Of a DNA stretch of 64,000 bases, positions 46,204 through 57,600 are shown piece after piece; within the stretch, counting starts at the first letter, position 1, and each line of letters opens with the position of its first letter. Under the pieces are notes generated by a model, which worked only from the letters and a program-made list of their open reading frames with translations, was not told where the DNA came from and made no database searches. This DNA comes from Metaphire vulgaris. Lineage: Eukaryota; Annelida; Clitellata; Crassiclitellata; Megascolecidae. A program made the translations under genes and the position numbers. The stretch is from contig CM030861.1 in assembly GCA_018105865.1 (NCBI GenBank), positions 8,949,084-9,013,083 of the forward strand, read 5' to 3'.

Positions 46204-46463
46204 GATGCCAGATTAAAACTACACTAACACTTTTCTTGCTTTTACTGGTCTATGATGTGCTAAAAGTCAGTTTTCTCAGTTTCCTCTCTTTTTACACTGA
46301 ATAGGTAGCAAAATCACAAATTTTCTATTTTTGCACACAAATTTTTGCACTCCACTCCTACAAGAGGCGCCCAGGGCGCCTGTGCTACCTGCCACACCCT
46401 AGGTATGCCATTGAATGCATTACGGAGATGGTTCTAAAGAAGAAGGTTCTATCTGGCTTCAAT

Positions 46464-47542
46464 TTAACTGCTGTCAAAGTAGGCACTCATTGCCTTGTTG
46501 ATATCCATATCAAACTGAATTATATACTGACGAGCAATGCGCGGGTTGATCCCAGGAACGATCTGGCGGAATTCTTCAACGAGTACGTCAATCACGGCCT
46601 CAACGTCAACGTCTTCATTTGCAGAGAAAGCTGTAAAAAAATTAATAAGAACTCTAGAAGCATTTTTCCTGTTACGAATTCACACTTTATTAAGTTTGAA
46701 ATTTCCCCCCCCCAAAAAATTTTTTTTTTACATTTTGGCAAGTAGTATGACCTCCCCAATGCCTGCTTCCCCCAAAAATTTTAAACTCCCCCCAATGTCT
46801 AGGTGGTTAGAATAAACACTGGTCTAATTGTATTCAGAACAATGGGGGGTGGTCATCTTTACCAGACGGCGGAATGTTTTCCTCGGTGTCTCCAGACGTT
46901 CCACCACCGTACGTTCGATTAAAATCTTCCCACAACTCGGAGATTTTGTCCGGCGGGACATGCCCCTTCAGATCCAACTAAAACAAGAAATATCGAAACA
47001 TGGCAGCAAGTCTGCATCTGCAAAATAGACTTAGAATTGTCGCCATTTCCGTAACAGAATCGTTCGAATAAAATATGGCACTTTACATTACAAAGGTACA
47101 TTACTCACAAAAGTCATTCCAGTAAACAGCTGCTGATAGTGAGATTAAAGACCCTCACAATATTTTCATTAGACAGTGTTTATTCTAGCCACCTTGACAT
47201 TGGGGGTATTTTTAAATGTTTGGGGGGGAACAAGGTCTGAGTCGTCACACTTTTTTTTTTGGGGGGGGGAATTGCCACCCCCATGCAACATATAAAATTT
47301 GGGGGGGGGATTTTAAAACTTTGGGGGAGGGAATCCTCCCAGAGAAGGCCTAGAATAAACACTGTTCATTAGATACGCATCTATATTGCATCTTCAATCT
47401 AGAAATACCATATGTTTCATGGCAGCCTCCTGCATCTTCTTCTTGTTAGCATCAACAACATAAGATGAGTCTTGTCCAATCAGAGTGCCTGCTGAACTGG
47501 ATGATGCAGCAGCTGACGATTCAGCATTAGATTGTGTGTCGG
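46464..47542 (-). CDS. PARP gene exons 7-9: linker and UBA-like domain
   Basis: Exon 7 (47542-47409) follows tttcctttcag and reads DTQSNAESSAAASSSSAGTL, then KKKMQEAAMKHM. Exon 8 (46977-46863) follows cttgttttag and reads LDLKGHVPPDKISELWEDFN. Exon 9 (46630-46464) reads AFSANEDVDVEAVIDVLVEE, then PRIARQYIIQFDMDINKAMS, and a TAA stop. The last exon has the three-helix size and hydrophobic pattern of UBA/CUE-like domains. Phases agree among the three. They could form a separate gene, but same strand, close spacing and matching phases favour the PARP gene. Confidence 0.7.
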
Positions 47543-50500
47543 CTGAAAGGAAACCAAACTATATTATTGTACAAATGAACAAACTGTAAGAACAGCTCTT
47601 ATCCCATCCAATTTCTACTGACAAGTACGGTACAGTCTGTCATCGAAATACTCAACATGTCTTCACATAAAATTAATATTCTAAACCGAAAAGCATTTGA
47701 TACCACCTTCTGTATTTAACCCCGTCGCCCCGCAAAGCCGCAAAAGTGGCTTATGCTACCGATACCAGTCCCTGTAAGGCCGCTTTTGGGGTTTCTGCGT
47801 CTTTTCCTAATCCCGCACGGCCGGTTTTGATTTTCTTCATGGTATTAAATATTCTATGCTGGAAGTAAGCACAGTTCAATTATGAGGAGGAAACTGGTGA
47901 AAACATTTTTGTTCTATGTTAACATTTGCTCAAGATATTTGAGTTTATGTGAGAGCCCCAAACAACCCCATAATTTTCCCCCAGGAGCCTAGAGGACAGG
48001 GAACGGACGCACAGGAGCCATAGGGCGAAAGGGTTAAAATCTGCTTTTTAAATAATCGAGATTTGCAGCCAAGTAACTTGACTTATCCATTATATAGCAC
48101 AAGCGGCGTGGAAAAGATCGTCTCGCCTTCGCTCAGCAGCCGGCGAGTTCGCTGTCTCGTGGATTTCGCCTTCGGCACAGACGCCTGCTCCGGCTGTTCC
48201 CGTGGTGAGCAAGCGCGGTTGTTCGAACGCTCCCCGGTCGGACGAGTGCGAGGACCCTGCCGACCACCCACCGCCCCCAAGTGACTTGAGTTTTCGTCAC
48301 TGGAGCAGCTGTCGTCCGAAGATGGCGACGACACCGCCGATCGCACAGAACCCGACGACCTTGAGTCACGGTCACTTTCAGACTGTGTGTCTTCGCCAAC
48401 GGAGGGCGCGGCGCTGCGAGAAGTGCTGTTTCGCGATGATCCAGTTGAATGACTTTCTGAAGTCCTCATCTTATTCTTCTTCTTTGTAGAAGGATTCGAT
48501 TCAGATCGTGGAATTGGTGGGAGAGATGGCAAAGGATCTTTGGTAGTGTAGAAAATGACATACTGGACTATTGCGCGACGTTTGTCATAGATAACAAACT
48601 GGTTGAAATCGCCAGTTTTGCCCTTCAAACATGTCGTCCAAAATAGAAATATTAATGAGCACTGGGTTTTAACAAAGTGCGTTTTAAATTTAAAATGTTT
48701 AATTAAATGGGGATTCACGTTCGTGACAAGGTATCTGAAATTGTAAAATTATAAAAAGAATAAAAGGAAACGGTAAAATATTACTACAATGGAGCAAGTA
48801 CCACTAAATGTTACAGACATGATTGTATTGAAAGACCCAACCATTCACTGAAATAACATTAGTAAACAATATATAACTGCCTACAACAGTGACTCGCAAG
48901 TCCTGTCCCGTGGGCCAAATTTCGCCCGCCAAGGTGTCTCAAGCAGCCTGCAAGATGCTCGCACAAAAATATTCTCACAAGTGCTTCAGCTGTGAGTGCC
49001 GCACTTTTTCATGTGCGTTTCATTTTAGGTGCAATACATTTAAATGCATTTAAATAAATGGAAAACGATTAAATAAAATTCAGCCGATTCATCACAAGTC
49101 AGCCGTGAAGTAACTTCAATGCAGATCCCAAACTTCTTAAGCAACACCCTCTCCCATCCATCTTTTAATATCATGCATTACTACTTTATCCTGTGACTCC
49201 AATGCTAGGAGTGCCTCTGAGTAGAAATAGAAGAGGCGCTATACAAATGTCACATTACATTACATTACTGAAGAAATGCTACTAAAACATGAAGACCCCT
49301 GGAGACTCACCCGCACTGAATCGTAGAACGTGTTTTTACCAACAGTGTTTGTTGGTTTTACTGGCTCTCGAGTGAGGGAAGGATCACACTCCCCCTCCGG
49401 ATACGCCTGAAAAATTTCTGACGATTAAGTGAAACTCATTCTTTGGTCATTTTCAAATATAAAAGAAAGTGCCGAATAATTAATTAGTCAAAATAACTCA
49501 TTTGAAATCAATCAATCAATCAACTGACCAACCAACCAATAAATCAATCAATCAGGAAAACTGACCTTGCAATCACCAAGTATAACTTTGCATCGTACAA
49601 TGAATGGCTTTGCCGGCGAGTTGATCTCCGACTGAATTCGGCAAACTCCCGGTCGATCGCTAATCAAACAACGGAAGCAGGAAGACAGATTAAGATCCGA
49701 AGCTTAATTTTAAGATTGGTCACCAAGGCTGACGCTACAATTATAAATGTGGAAACCACACAGATGAATACATGTTATATATTATTATTTATTACAAAGC
49801 ATTTTTAACCCCTTAACCGGCCGTGACGAGTATACTTGTCCATTTTACATTGAGTTAAAAATAAATGGCCAGTTAAGGGGTTAAAGGTTTACAGCGCAAC
49901 AGCATTGGCAGGTTCACCTGAAGTAAATACCGCGACCAAAATGTCCGCTAGTCGACAGACGTTCGTCCAGACCCTCGCTACAGATTCTTTCCAAGCTCTC
50001 ACCGGTTCCGTGGTAGAGTTCCTGAATATTTGGGTCGAAATCTGAAACAGTGACGTCAAAGCGAACGGTCTCTGCCACCCGAGGATCCATTTTATCAATC
50101 AATATACACAGGATTTACTGTATTTAACCCTTTGACAGCACCAGCAATCCATATAACCAATATGCTATGAAGCCAAAAATATAGGTCTTTTTGGGCCAAA
50201 GGGTTAACAGAGAAATAAGGCATTGCAGCCAAACTTTCACTTCAAACAGTGACAATTAGAAAAGAGCATATTCCATATAGTACGTATGCAAAAAAGGCAT
50301 ATTTTCACCTTCCTCCACCCTGTTTGCAAACTGTACATATACAAAATCTCCTAAATCCAACCCCCTCACCCCTCTTTGCATACGTATTTTATGGATGGAT
50401 CCTAAGGTTGCATGTGTTTGTGCATGCAAACTGATTTATCTGTTTCTAGGATCAATTTGTGAACTTTCTTTAATGGCCATGGGGGAGGGGGACTTTAATG

Positions 50501-51614
50501 GCCACTGGCGTAGCCACAGGGGAGGGGGGCGGCAGCCCAGTCTGTAAGTATAACTCAACCAGTATTCATGAGAGTTACAGTAAAACCTGCTATAAAAACA
50601 CTGATATTTTATGTTATCCATAAAACTGCTATCCATACACCATTAGCCTAGAAATAACAATTTTACTGTAAGTAAAATCTCGAATGAATTTATATAGTGC
50701 CTTCAAATTTAGTACACATTGCAGAAGCTGCTTATGCTTAGGCTCGTAGTCTTAATTTGAAATAGCCATGGCCAAAAGTCGGGAGTCAGTCACACATAGA
50801 CTGTGTGAATCAAACACTGTTATGTTATGTTATAATGTCAATTTATATAGTGCAATAATCATGACTGAAGGCCAAAGTCAAGAGCACTTTACACACTGCA
50901 CTTATACGATACATCATACAAGTACGTGTTCTACTTTTTAAAAATGTATCTTTAAAAACCTGAACTGCGGCCTTTCTTGACCAAATTGAGTTCCTTCTCC
51001 AATCTGTCTTTCAAGAAATCATTGTGGATACGTAGAACTTTGTCCAGAATCATGTTATCCTGCTTCAGAGCCTTGTGAATGGCCCAGTAATCCCAGTCGG
51101 AGTTGAAAACCTCCTCGTAGCTTCCGAGAGAAAGCCAAGTCCCCGTGGTAGGGTCCATGGGTGGAATGAAAACCGTTGGCTCTGCTGCGAACGATGCATC
51201 TATCGAAATATACAAACGCTCTCGATGTCATAGTCAGGGTTATGTCTAGGATTATCAATTGGGGGGGGTGGCGGTATATTTTGGGGGTCCCTGCTGAAGA
51301 AAAAGTCTGAATCAAACAAAAAAATGTCATCCCAGGTTCAGATTGATGGGGGGAGGGTGTCAGTCTCAGATTGAGGGTTTTTTATGGGGGGGTGTGTGTA
51401 AAAATATCCCTGGTCATAGTTTATTGAAACATAGAATCGTAAATTATGTAGACAAAACTTCTAGTGATAGATAGATAAATAGATATCAGGTTTCGACTGA
51501 AGATTTGATTAATACTGTTTCAGACAATAGGACACAGAAGGCAATAAAACATACGAAAGCCAACATACCTCCTGATGATGATGATGATGATGGATCTGTA
51601 GTTTGTCTATTCAT
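46464..51614 (-). CDS. PARP-type ADP-ribosyltransferase with UBA-like C-terminus
   Basis: PARP domains transfer ADP-ribose from NAD to proteins. Exons on the minus strand: 51614-51569 (ATG, MNRQTTDP and a Ser run), 51199-50960, 50071-49918, 49659-49566, 49406-49311, 48622 to about 48100 (3' border uncertain), 47542-47409, 46977-46863, 46630-46464 (stop). The catalytic core has VLRIHNDFLKDRLEKE, LYHGT, GLDERLSTSGHFGRGIYFSD, KPFIVRCKVILGD, and FYDSVRGKTGDFNQFVIYD. The triad reads H-Y-Q, so mono-ADP-ribosylation is likelier than chain growth. A Ser/Arg-rich tail follows, and the last exon (VEEFRQIVPGINPRIARQYI) resembles UBA/CUE ubiquitin-binding helices. Phases agree within exons 1-6 and within 7-9. 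A polyadenylation-like AATAAA lies about 260 bp past the stop. The precise PARP subfamily is not recognised. Confidence 0.85.
47174..47364. mobile_element. MITE of the CAGTGTTTATTCTAG family in a PARP intron
   Basis: Inverted ends as at 20592, flanked by TTCATTAGA on both sides. A 3' part of another copy ends near 46820, in the next intron. Confidence 0.8.
47716..48037. mobile_element. TTAA-flanked element, piggyBac-like
   Basis: TTAACCCCGTCGCCC start and AGGGCGAAAGGGTTAA end form short inverted termini with TTAA on both sides. It lies between PARP exons 6 and 7. Confidence 0.5.
48083..48622 (-). CDS. PARP gene exon 6: end of catalytic domain and Ser/Arg-rich tail
   Basis: After tgtttgaag the frame reads GKTGDFNQFVIYDKRRAIVQ then YVIFYTTK, the final strand of a PARP domain. 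About 145 residues rich in Ser, Arg, Glu and Pro follow (SRSAAPSVGEDTQSESDRDS and similar), probably disordered. The frame stays open to a TAA at 48083-48085. Either the protein ends here at about 389 residues, or a phase-1 donor inside the tail joins exon 7. Weak candidate donors exist near the GGTGGGTGGTCGG stretch. Confidence 0.75.
   Translation of the reverse strand, partial: GKTGDFNQFVIYDKRRAIVQYVIFYTTKDPLPSLPPIPRSESNPSTKKKNKMRTSESHSTGSSRNSTSRSAAPSVGEDTQSESDRDSRSSGSVRSAVSSPSSDDSCSSDENSSHLGAVGGRQGPRTRPTGERSNNRACSPREQPEQASVPKAKSTRQRTRRLLSEGETIFSTPLVLYNG
49311..51199 (-). CDS. PARP gene exons 2-5: catalytic core
   Basis: Exon 2 (51199-50960) carries DPTTGTWLSLGSYEEVFNSD and the domain start ILDKVLRIHNDFLKDRLEKE. 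Exon 3 (50071-49918) has VSDFDPNIQELYHGTG and GHFGRGIYF; a splice of phase 1 into G|AG gives ETVRFDV. Exon 4 (49659-49566) reads SDRPGVCRIQSEINSPAKPF and IVRCKVILGDCK. Exon 5 (49406-49311) reads AYPEGECDPSLTREPVKPTN and FYDSVR. The NAD-binding His (HGT) and Tyr (GIYF) are both present. All phases fit (1, 2, 0, 0). Confidence 0.92.
49805..49884. mobile_element. 80-bp piggyBac-like MITE in a PARP intron
   Basis: TTAACCCCTTAACCGGCC start and GGCCAGTTAAGGGGTTAA end. Ends and length match 59889-59968 and 61512-61591. Confidence 0.75.
50124..50207. mobile_element. piggyBac-like MITE in a PARP intron
   Basis: TTAACCCTTTGACAGC start and GGGCCAAAGGGTTAA end, with TTAA at both sides. Confidence 0.6.
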
Positions 51615-52056
51615 TGCAGCTGCCACTTTAAAAGTTTCTGAAAATTTCAAAAATGCATATTTGTAGTATTTATGATGCCAAGTGCCTTAAATGCAACCTA
51701 CTTCCTAAAATGCTACCTGGTCAGTGAAGAGCTTGACCCACCATATTAAATTTTGATGAAGGTGCAAGATTATAACTACAAAACTACTTGTAAATATAAA
51801 TCAAACATTAAAATGTAGATCTAGAAAAGATGATATTCTGTACCCAAATAAAACTGCATTATAACAATTTGGAAATTATAAGCACACACAATGTTTTCAA
51901 AGAGGCAACACTATACATGGCCTGATAATTATATAGTGATTTAACAGATTGTGGTCACACTCGTTAAACCATAGGCCCAAGTATATATCATACCGTGGAG
52001 GCCGGTCTGGCACAATATTTGGATACATTCAAACCAGATGAGGCTCCATGCGGGAC

Positions 52057-52705
52057 TAGGGTTGCCAGGACCCTGTCTTAAAAAATACCGGACACCAGTG
52101 TAGGTGGCAAAAAATAACCCTAACCCTAATCCAACGATTCAAAATTTGAATAGTTCTAGTCTGCGTCACTGGTCCACTGCTTTCTCAAACCATTGTGAGT
52201 AAGTAAGTAAAATATCTTGAATTCTATCACTATCGAGCAGGCGATAAGAAGAGCAGAGGATTGTAACATCTGGAAGATGACAGTTCATAATGCAACCAAT
52301 CTTCGGAGCGAAGACGGTTGAAGACAAGACAAGACAAGAAGCTTATTCTTAGGCGCTCAGCCTCTCTTCAAAAGGAAGGATTTAAGTTTAGACCTGAAGA
52401 CTTGAGGATATAATGCAGGAATTATAGGAAATGAGGATTTAGAATTTATTGTTTGAACGTGTCCAAGTTCTACAGAGTACAGACTACAGTTGAAATAGCT
52501 ATATCCGAAGTTTAATGGTCAGCCGGGCAAAGTCAAATCCAGAAATCAGATTGTACTAGACTGAGAGTGACTTATTTGCTGTAGTTTTGTAGTTTGCAAG
52601 AAAATACCGGACACATGCATGTCCGGTATTGCCTCCATTTCTTCACCGGACAAATTACCTAAATACCGAACAGTCCGGTCAAATACCGGACACCTGGCAA
52701 CCCTA
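52057..52705. mobile_element. 649-bp element with TAGGGTTGCCAGG ends
   Basis: The ends TAGGGTTGCCAGG and CCTGGCAACCCTA are perfect inverted repeats, flanked exactly by TGCGGGAC (52049-52056, 52706-52713). Both subterminal regions carry ATACCGGACA words. A LINE fragment lies inside. Confidence 0.85.
52235..52345 (+). pseudogene. LINE C-terminal fragment with ACAAG tail
   Basis: The frame reads EQAIRRAEDCNIWKMTVHNA then TNLRSEDG and a stop, followed by four AGACA/ACAAG units. It is a typical end of an RTE/L2-like ORF2 and is nested in the 52057-52705 element. Confidence 0.7.
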
Positions 52706-52845
52706 TGCGGGACGTCTAGCAACCCTATACAAATCCCGGCTATAGATATTTCTGAATTTAATGTTGTATTGATAATAATCATTATAGTAACTATTTGGCC
52801 GCTACGTCATGTTAACAACTGACTTCTGACTATTGGATATTTCCA

Positions 52846-52985
52846 GTGATTAGAATACGTGAAGACGAGCGGCGTAATGTGATTAGAATACGTGAAGACG
52901 AGCGGCGTAATGTATCAGTACGTATCAGTATGAGTTAGGGTTTGGGTTTCGGTAGGGTTTAGGGTTACGCCGCTCGTCTTCACGT
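52846..52985. repeat. 33-bp direct duplication with inverted third copy
   Basis: GTGATTAGAATACGTGAAGA through GCGGCGTAAT occurs at 52846 and 52879. TTACGCCGCTCGTCTTCACG at 52966 is its inverse, so a long hairpin could form. Confidence 0.8.
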
Positions 52986-53189
52986 CTACCAAGAAAACAC
53001 CCGATACTTTACTACTCATAAAGCGCTATATAAATTCGCCAGCTCAGGCGCATAAATGTGGAGTATGTCTAAGAACTTTAATCAATTGAAATATTTTAAA
53101 TAAACAATTACATACGAATAATAAAAGGTCAATTTCTGCAGAAAAGATGCACCCTTCATCCGCCAGAATTAAACTATTTTATTTGCAAA

Positions 53190-53470
53190 AGCATTCAGCG
53201 GTAAAACCCTGGCTAAATTTAGAATACATAGATGTCGACAAGACTCGACAGGCTTACATTTACATAGCGCTTTGCTCACAAATAGTAGACGTATGCCTGA
53301 TTATCCCTTTGATCCTGAATTCAGCATACTGGCAGAAACCAGGTCTACAACTTTTATCACCACGAACTACGGATTACAGACTATGGATTTCGTCCAGATT
53401 GAGCGCTCGTGAATAAGCTGGTGCACTGCGCCAAGTTTTACAGAGCTATATAAATTTCGTCTTACTTACT
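53190..53470. repeat. SINE-like element with TTAC tail
   Basis: ACTACGGATTACAGACTATG, GCTGGTGCACTGCGCCAAG and AATTTCGTCTTACTTACTTA match the repeat at 23090-23235. Confidence 0.65.
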
Positions 53471-53626
53471 TACCATAGGGTTAAATTATACTTAATGTCT
53501 CTGGTATCGCCTTGGGTATCGCCCATATTGTCTTATTTATTTGACAATATGGCGTCGTAACATGGAGTCATAGAAGTATTTTTCTGTTTCTTTTTTATTC
53601 TAATCGGTTAATTCAACCGATCCGAA

Positions 53627-56600
53627 ATGACCGTAGCGTACGAAAATTACGAACATTTGGAGCGGATTCCGTTTGTCTACGGTGCGGCAATCATCTCTTC
53701 GTCTGTAATTCTATTTCAAACGTTGAACGAAATCCTGAAGAGGTGTTACCGTTCCTCTTCGGCTACCGGCGTCGCAGGAAGAGGCGGAGACGACCCATGG
53801 AAGTGGCGGAACCTGTTTATCTCCTGGGTGCATGCCATCATCGTCGGCACTTGGGATCTATCCTGGTAAGAGGAGAACGTGGTTGTAGGCAGCGGGTTTT
53901 TAAATGGTTGGTAACACAGGAAATCAGTGTTGTAGACAGGATTTCCGAATAGAGGGACACTTCAACAATTGCAGACGTTCGGGTGCAAAAGTCTTGACGA
54001 GCAAAAAACCGTCGTCATGTCAATTTTCAGCACTTTGAACTTATTTTGTTCATTCTCATGCTACCCCTCCCCAAACTGCTGAACGGTTTTGGGCTGTCCA
54101 TAAATGACGTTACGCGATTTTGACAGTTTTTACCCCCTCGTCGCTAGTCATCACTAAAAGTCAGACCTTTAAAAATTATGTCACAACACGTCAACCCACC
54201 CACCATCTTTCTAATGTCATAATTAATGTATCAATTCATTTATTTCTTGATTGAAACGGGTATTGCAATGAATTCGTTTGAAAATATTCATTGTAATTAT
54301 TATAGTTGAAACGATATTTAGAAACATTTTCAAATTCTTTTTTTAAAATGAAGTATTATAATTATAAGTGCAAAATACGTTCAACTTTGCGGTAGCATAG
54401 CATTTCGGTATTAATAACAATATTTAGTATTATGTGACGTCACATTTCTGGAAACCCCCTACCCCCCATTGTCATACGTATGTCAACTGTATGAACCCCT
54501 TCCCTCCCTATGTGCGCGATGTCATGTATGGACTGTCCCTTTGCACAAATCCCACGATATTATTTATTAAAATAATATGCCGTATGCAGCATTTTATTGT
54601 ATCGTGTTGTGCATGTTGTTGCCTAATTATTACGACAATGGTTCCTAGGTGTGGATAAAACTTGAGTGGTCTATGTTTAATTTTGGATCTGATTTATTGC
54701 TTTTATGAACTTGTCAGTTACTTGACCATTCAACATGTTTGTTGCACACAGACAATTCCCACAGCAACCGTCAAACATGTTTGCTTTGACAATTGCTCTG
54801 AATATTATTCTATGTTGATTGACAGTTAAGGGATAAATGACTTTTATAGGTCATAGCTCTTCAGCTTTTGGGATCAAATTGTGCACATCACTGCTGTCAT
54901 TGTTCCGCTTTGTCCGTGCCTTATACTGTGTTCTTTGCTGTCTCTATCACGAGTTCAAAGGGTTAAATATTAGGAGTATAAAGGGTTAAATATTAGGAGT
55001 ATAAAGGGTTAAATATTGGGAGTATAAATTTCACTCCCTCAGTCTGCCAGATTTTTACCAGGTTCTTTAGTTTTCAGATGTTTGATACTTTCAATCAAAG
55101 CAGCATCTGAAGCTTTACCTTCAGTTAATCTTCAATCAGTCAATCGATCGACTTCTATAGCGCCACTATCATAATGCCCAGGGCATCAGCCAATGGCGCA
55201 CCAAATCCAAATAGCATTAGAGCCCGGTCAAGCCAGAAGATCAGTCCGAAACGGCGGGAGAGCAATCTAAGTGGGAATAAGCCAAGTCAAACAAATGTGT
55301 TTTAAGGCCAGATCTGAAAGATGATAATTTTTAGTTATGCAAAGTGTTGTTGGTAGTAATCTTGCTGCTACGCTACCTCTGTGTTCTAAAAGATAAGTTA
55401 TTAGTCTAAGCCAGTGAGTTGCTTACACATGGTTTGTGAATGATTCAAATGCCTGTTTGCCTGTTTTCACGTCTGGTCTAGACTAGACAATGCTTAAGAA
55501 GTGTTTTTTAAAATTTCTTGGTATTTTCCATCGCACTCCCGGCGTAAACAGGAGCTTCTTCCAGTGGCACATTCTGCTGTGGCATATGGTCGGTTTATCC
55601 CTGGTTGAACGTTTTATTAGGCTGTAAGCAGGAAGGCCTGGGAGAATGTGATACGGACTGGTAATGACAAAAGAGTTTTCCAGCGCTGGAAGCAATTTCC
55701 GTTGTGGATACGAACCAGGCCATTAACTGCTAATCCCCTGCTATCCCAATTCTATCCATTACGTGTTGACTTATCGTCTTGGATATTGTATTGCCTGGAG
55801 AGGAGCATTGCTGATGGTGTGTGGGGGGGTGTCAAGTACGTCACATTGCCAGCTTCTACCGTTGCTAAGGGGAGAAATGTCTCATTTTTTGGTACAGTGA
55901 AACCCGCTTAATTGCATAGGTGCCGTGCAAGCCTTCCTTATGCGATTAACTGGGCTATGCGAATAGCCGGGACGTCTGATAATTATTAATTGTACACACA
56001 AAATGCCGGTTTGGGTTTTTATGTTGTTATGCGATTATGCGGGTTATGCAATTAAGCGGTGTGTGATTAAGTGGGATCCACTGTACTTTGGTTTGTTAAT
56101 GTTTGTCTGACAGATGATAAAGGCCGCACTTAATGACTGCTTGTTGACCTGAGGCATGGTTTTCCTATTTGTTTCCATGGTTACAAGGATGTTCTATGGA
56201 TGATTTTTTTTATTTAGTCTAACATTCTTTTATATTCGATTATTATTATTATTATCTGATAATTTATAGAGCCCTATAACAAGGCATAAGCCTAAATCAA
56301 GAGTGCTTTACAATAATGAGTTAGCAATCATACGACGTACTAAACAAGTGTGTCTTAAGATTCTTCTTGAACTGTTCAATAGATTTCAAATTAGTGATGA
56401 AGTCCGGGAGGGAATTCCACAGAAGTGGGTTCCCTCTGGTGACCGATCTTTCACCAAGAACCGTTGTTTGCAAAGGTGGTGGGGTAATTAGGGAGACCTT
56501 GTTACTGGAGCGAAGCTGTCGGCTACTGGCAGGCGTAGTGCGTCTTCGAATCAGTGTAGCCAGATAATCAGGATAGGTTTGATCATTTGTAGCTCTGAAC

Positions 56601-57534
56601 GTTATCAGACATCTCTTGTATATTATGCGTTCAGGAACTCGTAACCAGTGCAATTTATCTCTTAAGTAAGGAGTGATATGATAGCACCATCTCGCACCAA
56701 AAATCAGTCTCACAGATATATTCACAATTATCTGTAGACATCGCAGTCGATTTTATGATAGTCCATAAAGGACACTATTACAATAATCTGGGTTTATCTG
56801 GGTTTATTCTCGATAAGTTATGTGCTATCTAATGTACACTGAATTTGCACACTTATTTTTGATCAAGTAATTGACTGATACATGTGGAAAGTGTTAGGTT
56901 TTACGGTTTTACAATATTTTATGATACTGCATACTGGTGAGAAATAATGAATTATACAGGGTGGTGCAAAAAACCGGACTAGTCACGTTTAGGTTTGCAT
57001 TTAATATAGTCCAGTTTTTTTGCGCCAACCTGTATTCATGTTCATCCCATGGGTTCATTTTAATGATTATATGCCCTCCATTCAATATCAGTTTGATCAG
57101 TTCATTTTTTGGACCGATCATGTACTGAATTTTATGCTGGGTATTAATTTTATATGGCTCGTATTTAATATGTAACATGAGTTTTTTGTAGTGAGAAAAT
57201 GATGTATGCAGTTATTGCTTATCAGGCAATTCAATGCAATAAAAATGTAATTCCCAACTGCTGAGCTTTCTTGTTCTAACATTTATTCCTAACTTCTGTG
57301 CTGAATTGCAGTAGAGCATCAGAAGCCATGTCATCATTGTCATCATCATCATCATCATCACCACCGCCACAATCATCATCATCACCACCATCAACGTCCG
57401 TTAGCTGCTTCGAAAAACTCCTAAAAACACACTTATTTAAAAAATCTTATAAGTGACTCATATGTAAACCACCTTGACTTTAGTCCCAGCTATGTGACTG
57501 TGCTACATAAATTGTCATAAATAATAATAATAAC

Positions 57535-57600
<66 letters not shown>

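Larger units (their letters stand above)
51615..53626. other. Region between the divergent PARP and TLC genes
   Basis: It should contain both promoters and 5' UTRs. What can be seen is a 649-bp transposon (52057-52705), a direct/inverted repeat cluster (52846-52985) and a SINE-like fragment (about 53190-53470). No core promoter motif stands out. Confidence 0.4.

Noticed and set aside
48083..48718. Methionine start at 48718 as a separate minus-strand gene
   Set aside because: The first 30 codons are intron sequence; the real exon starts at 48622 after tgtttgaag and continues the PARP domain.
52118..52132. Telomere-like AACCCTAACCCTAA
   Set aside because: Only two units, inside a transposon; no array.
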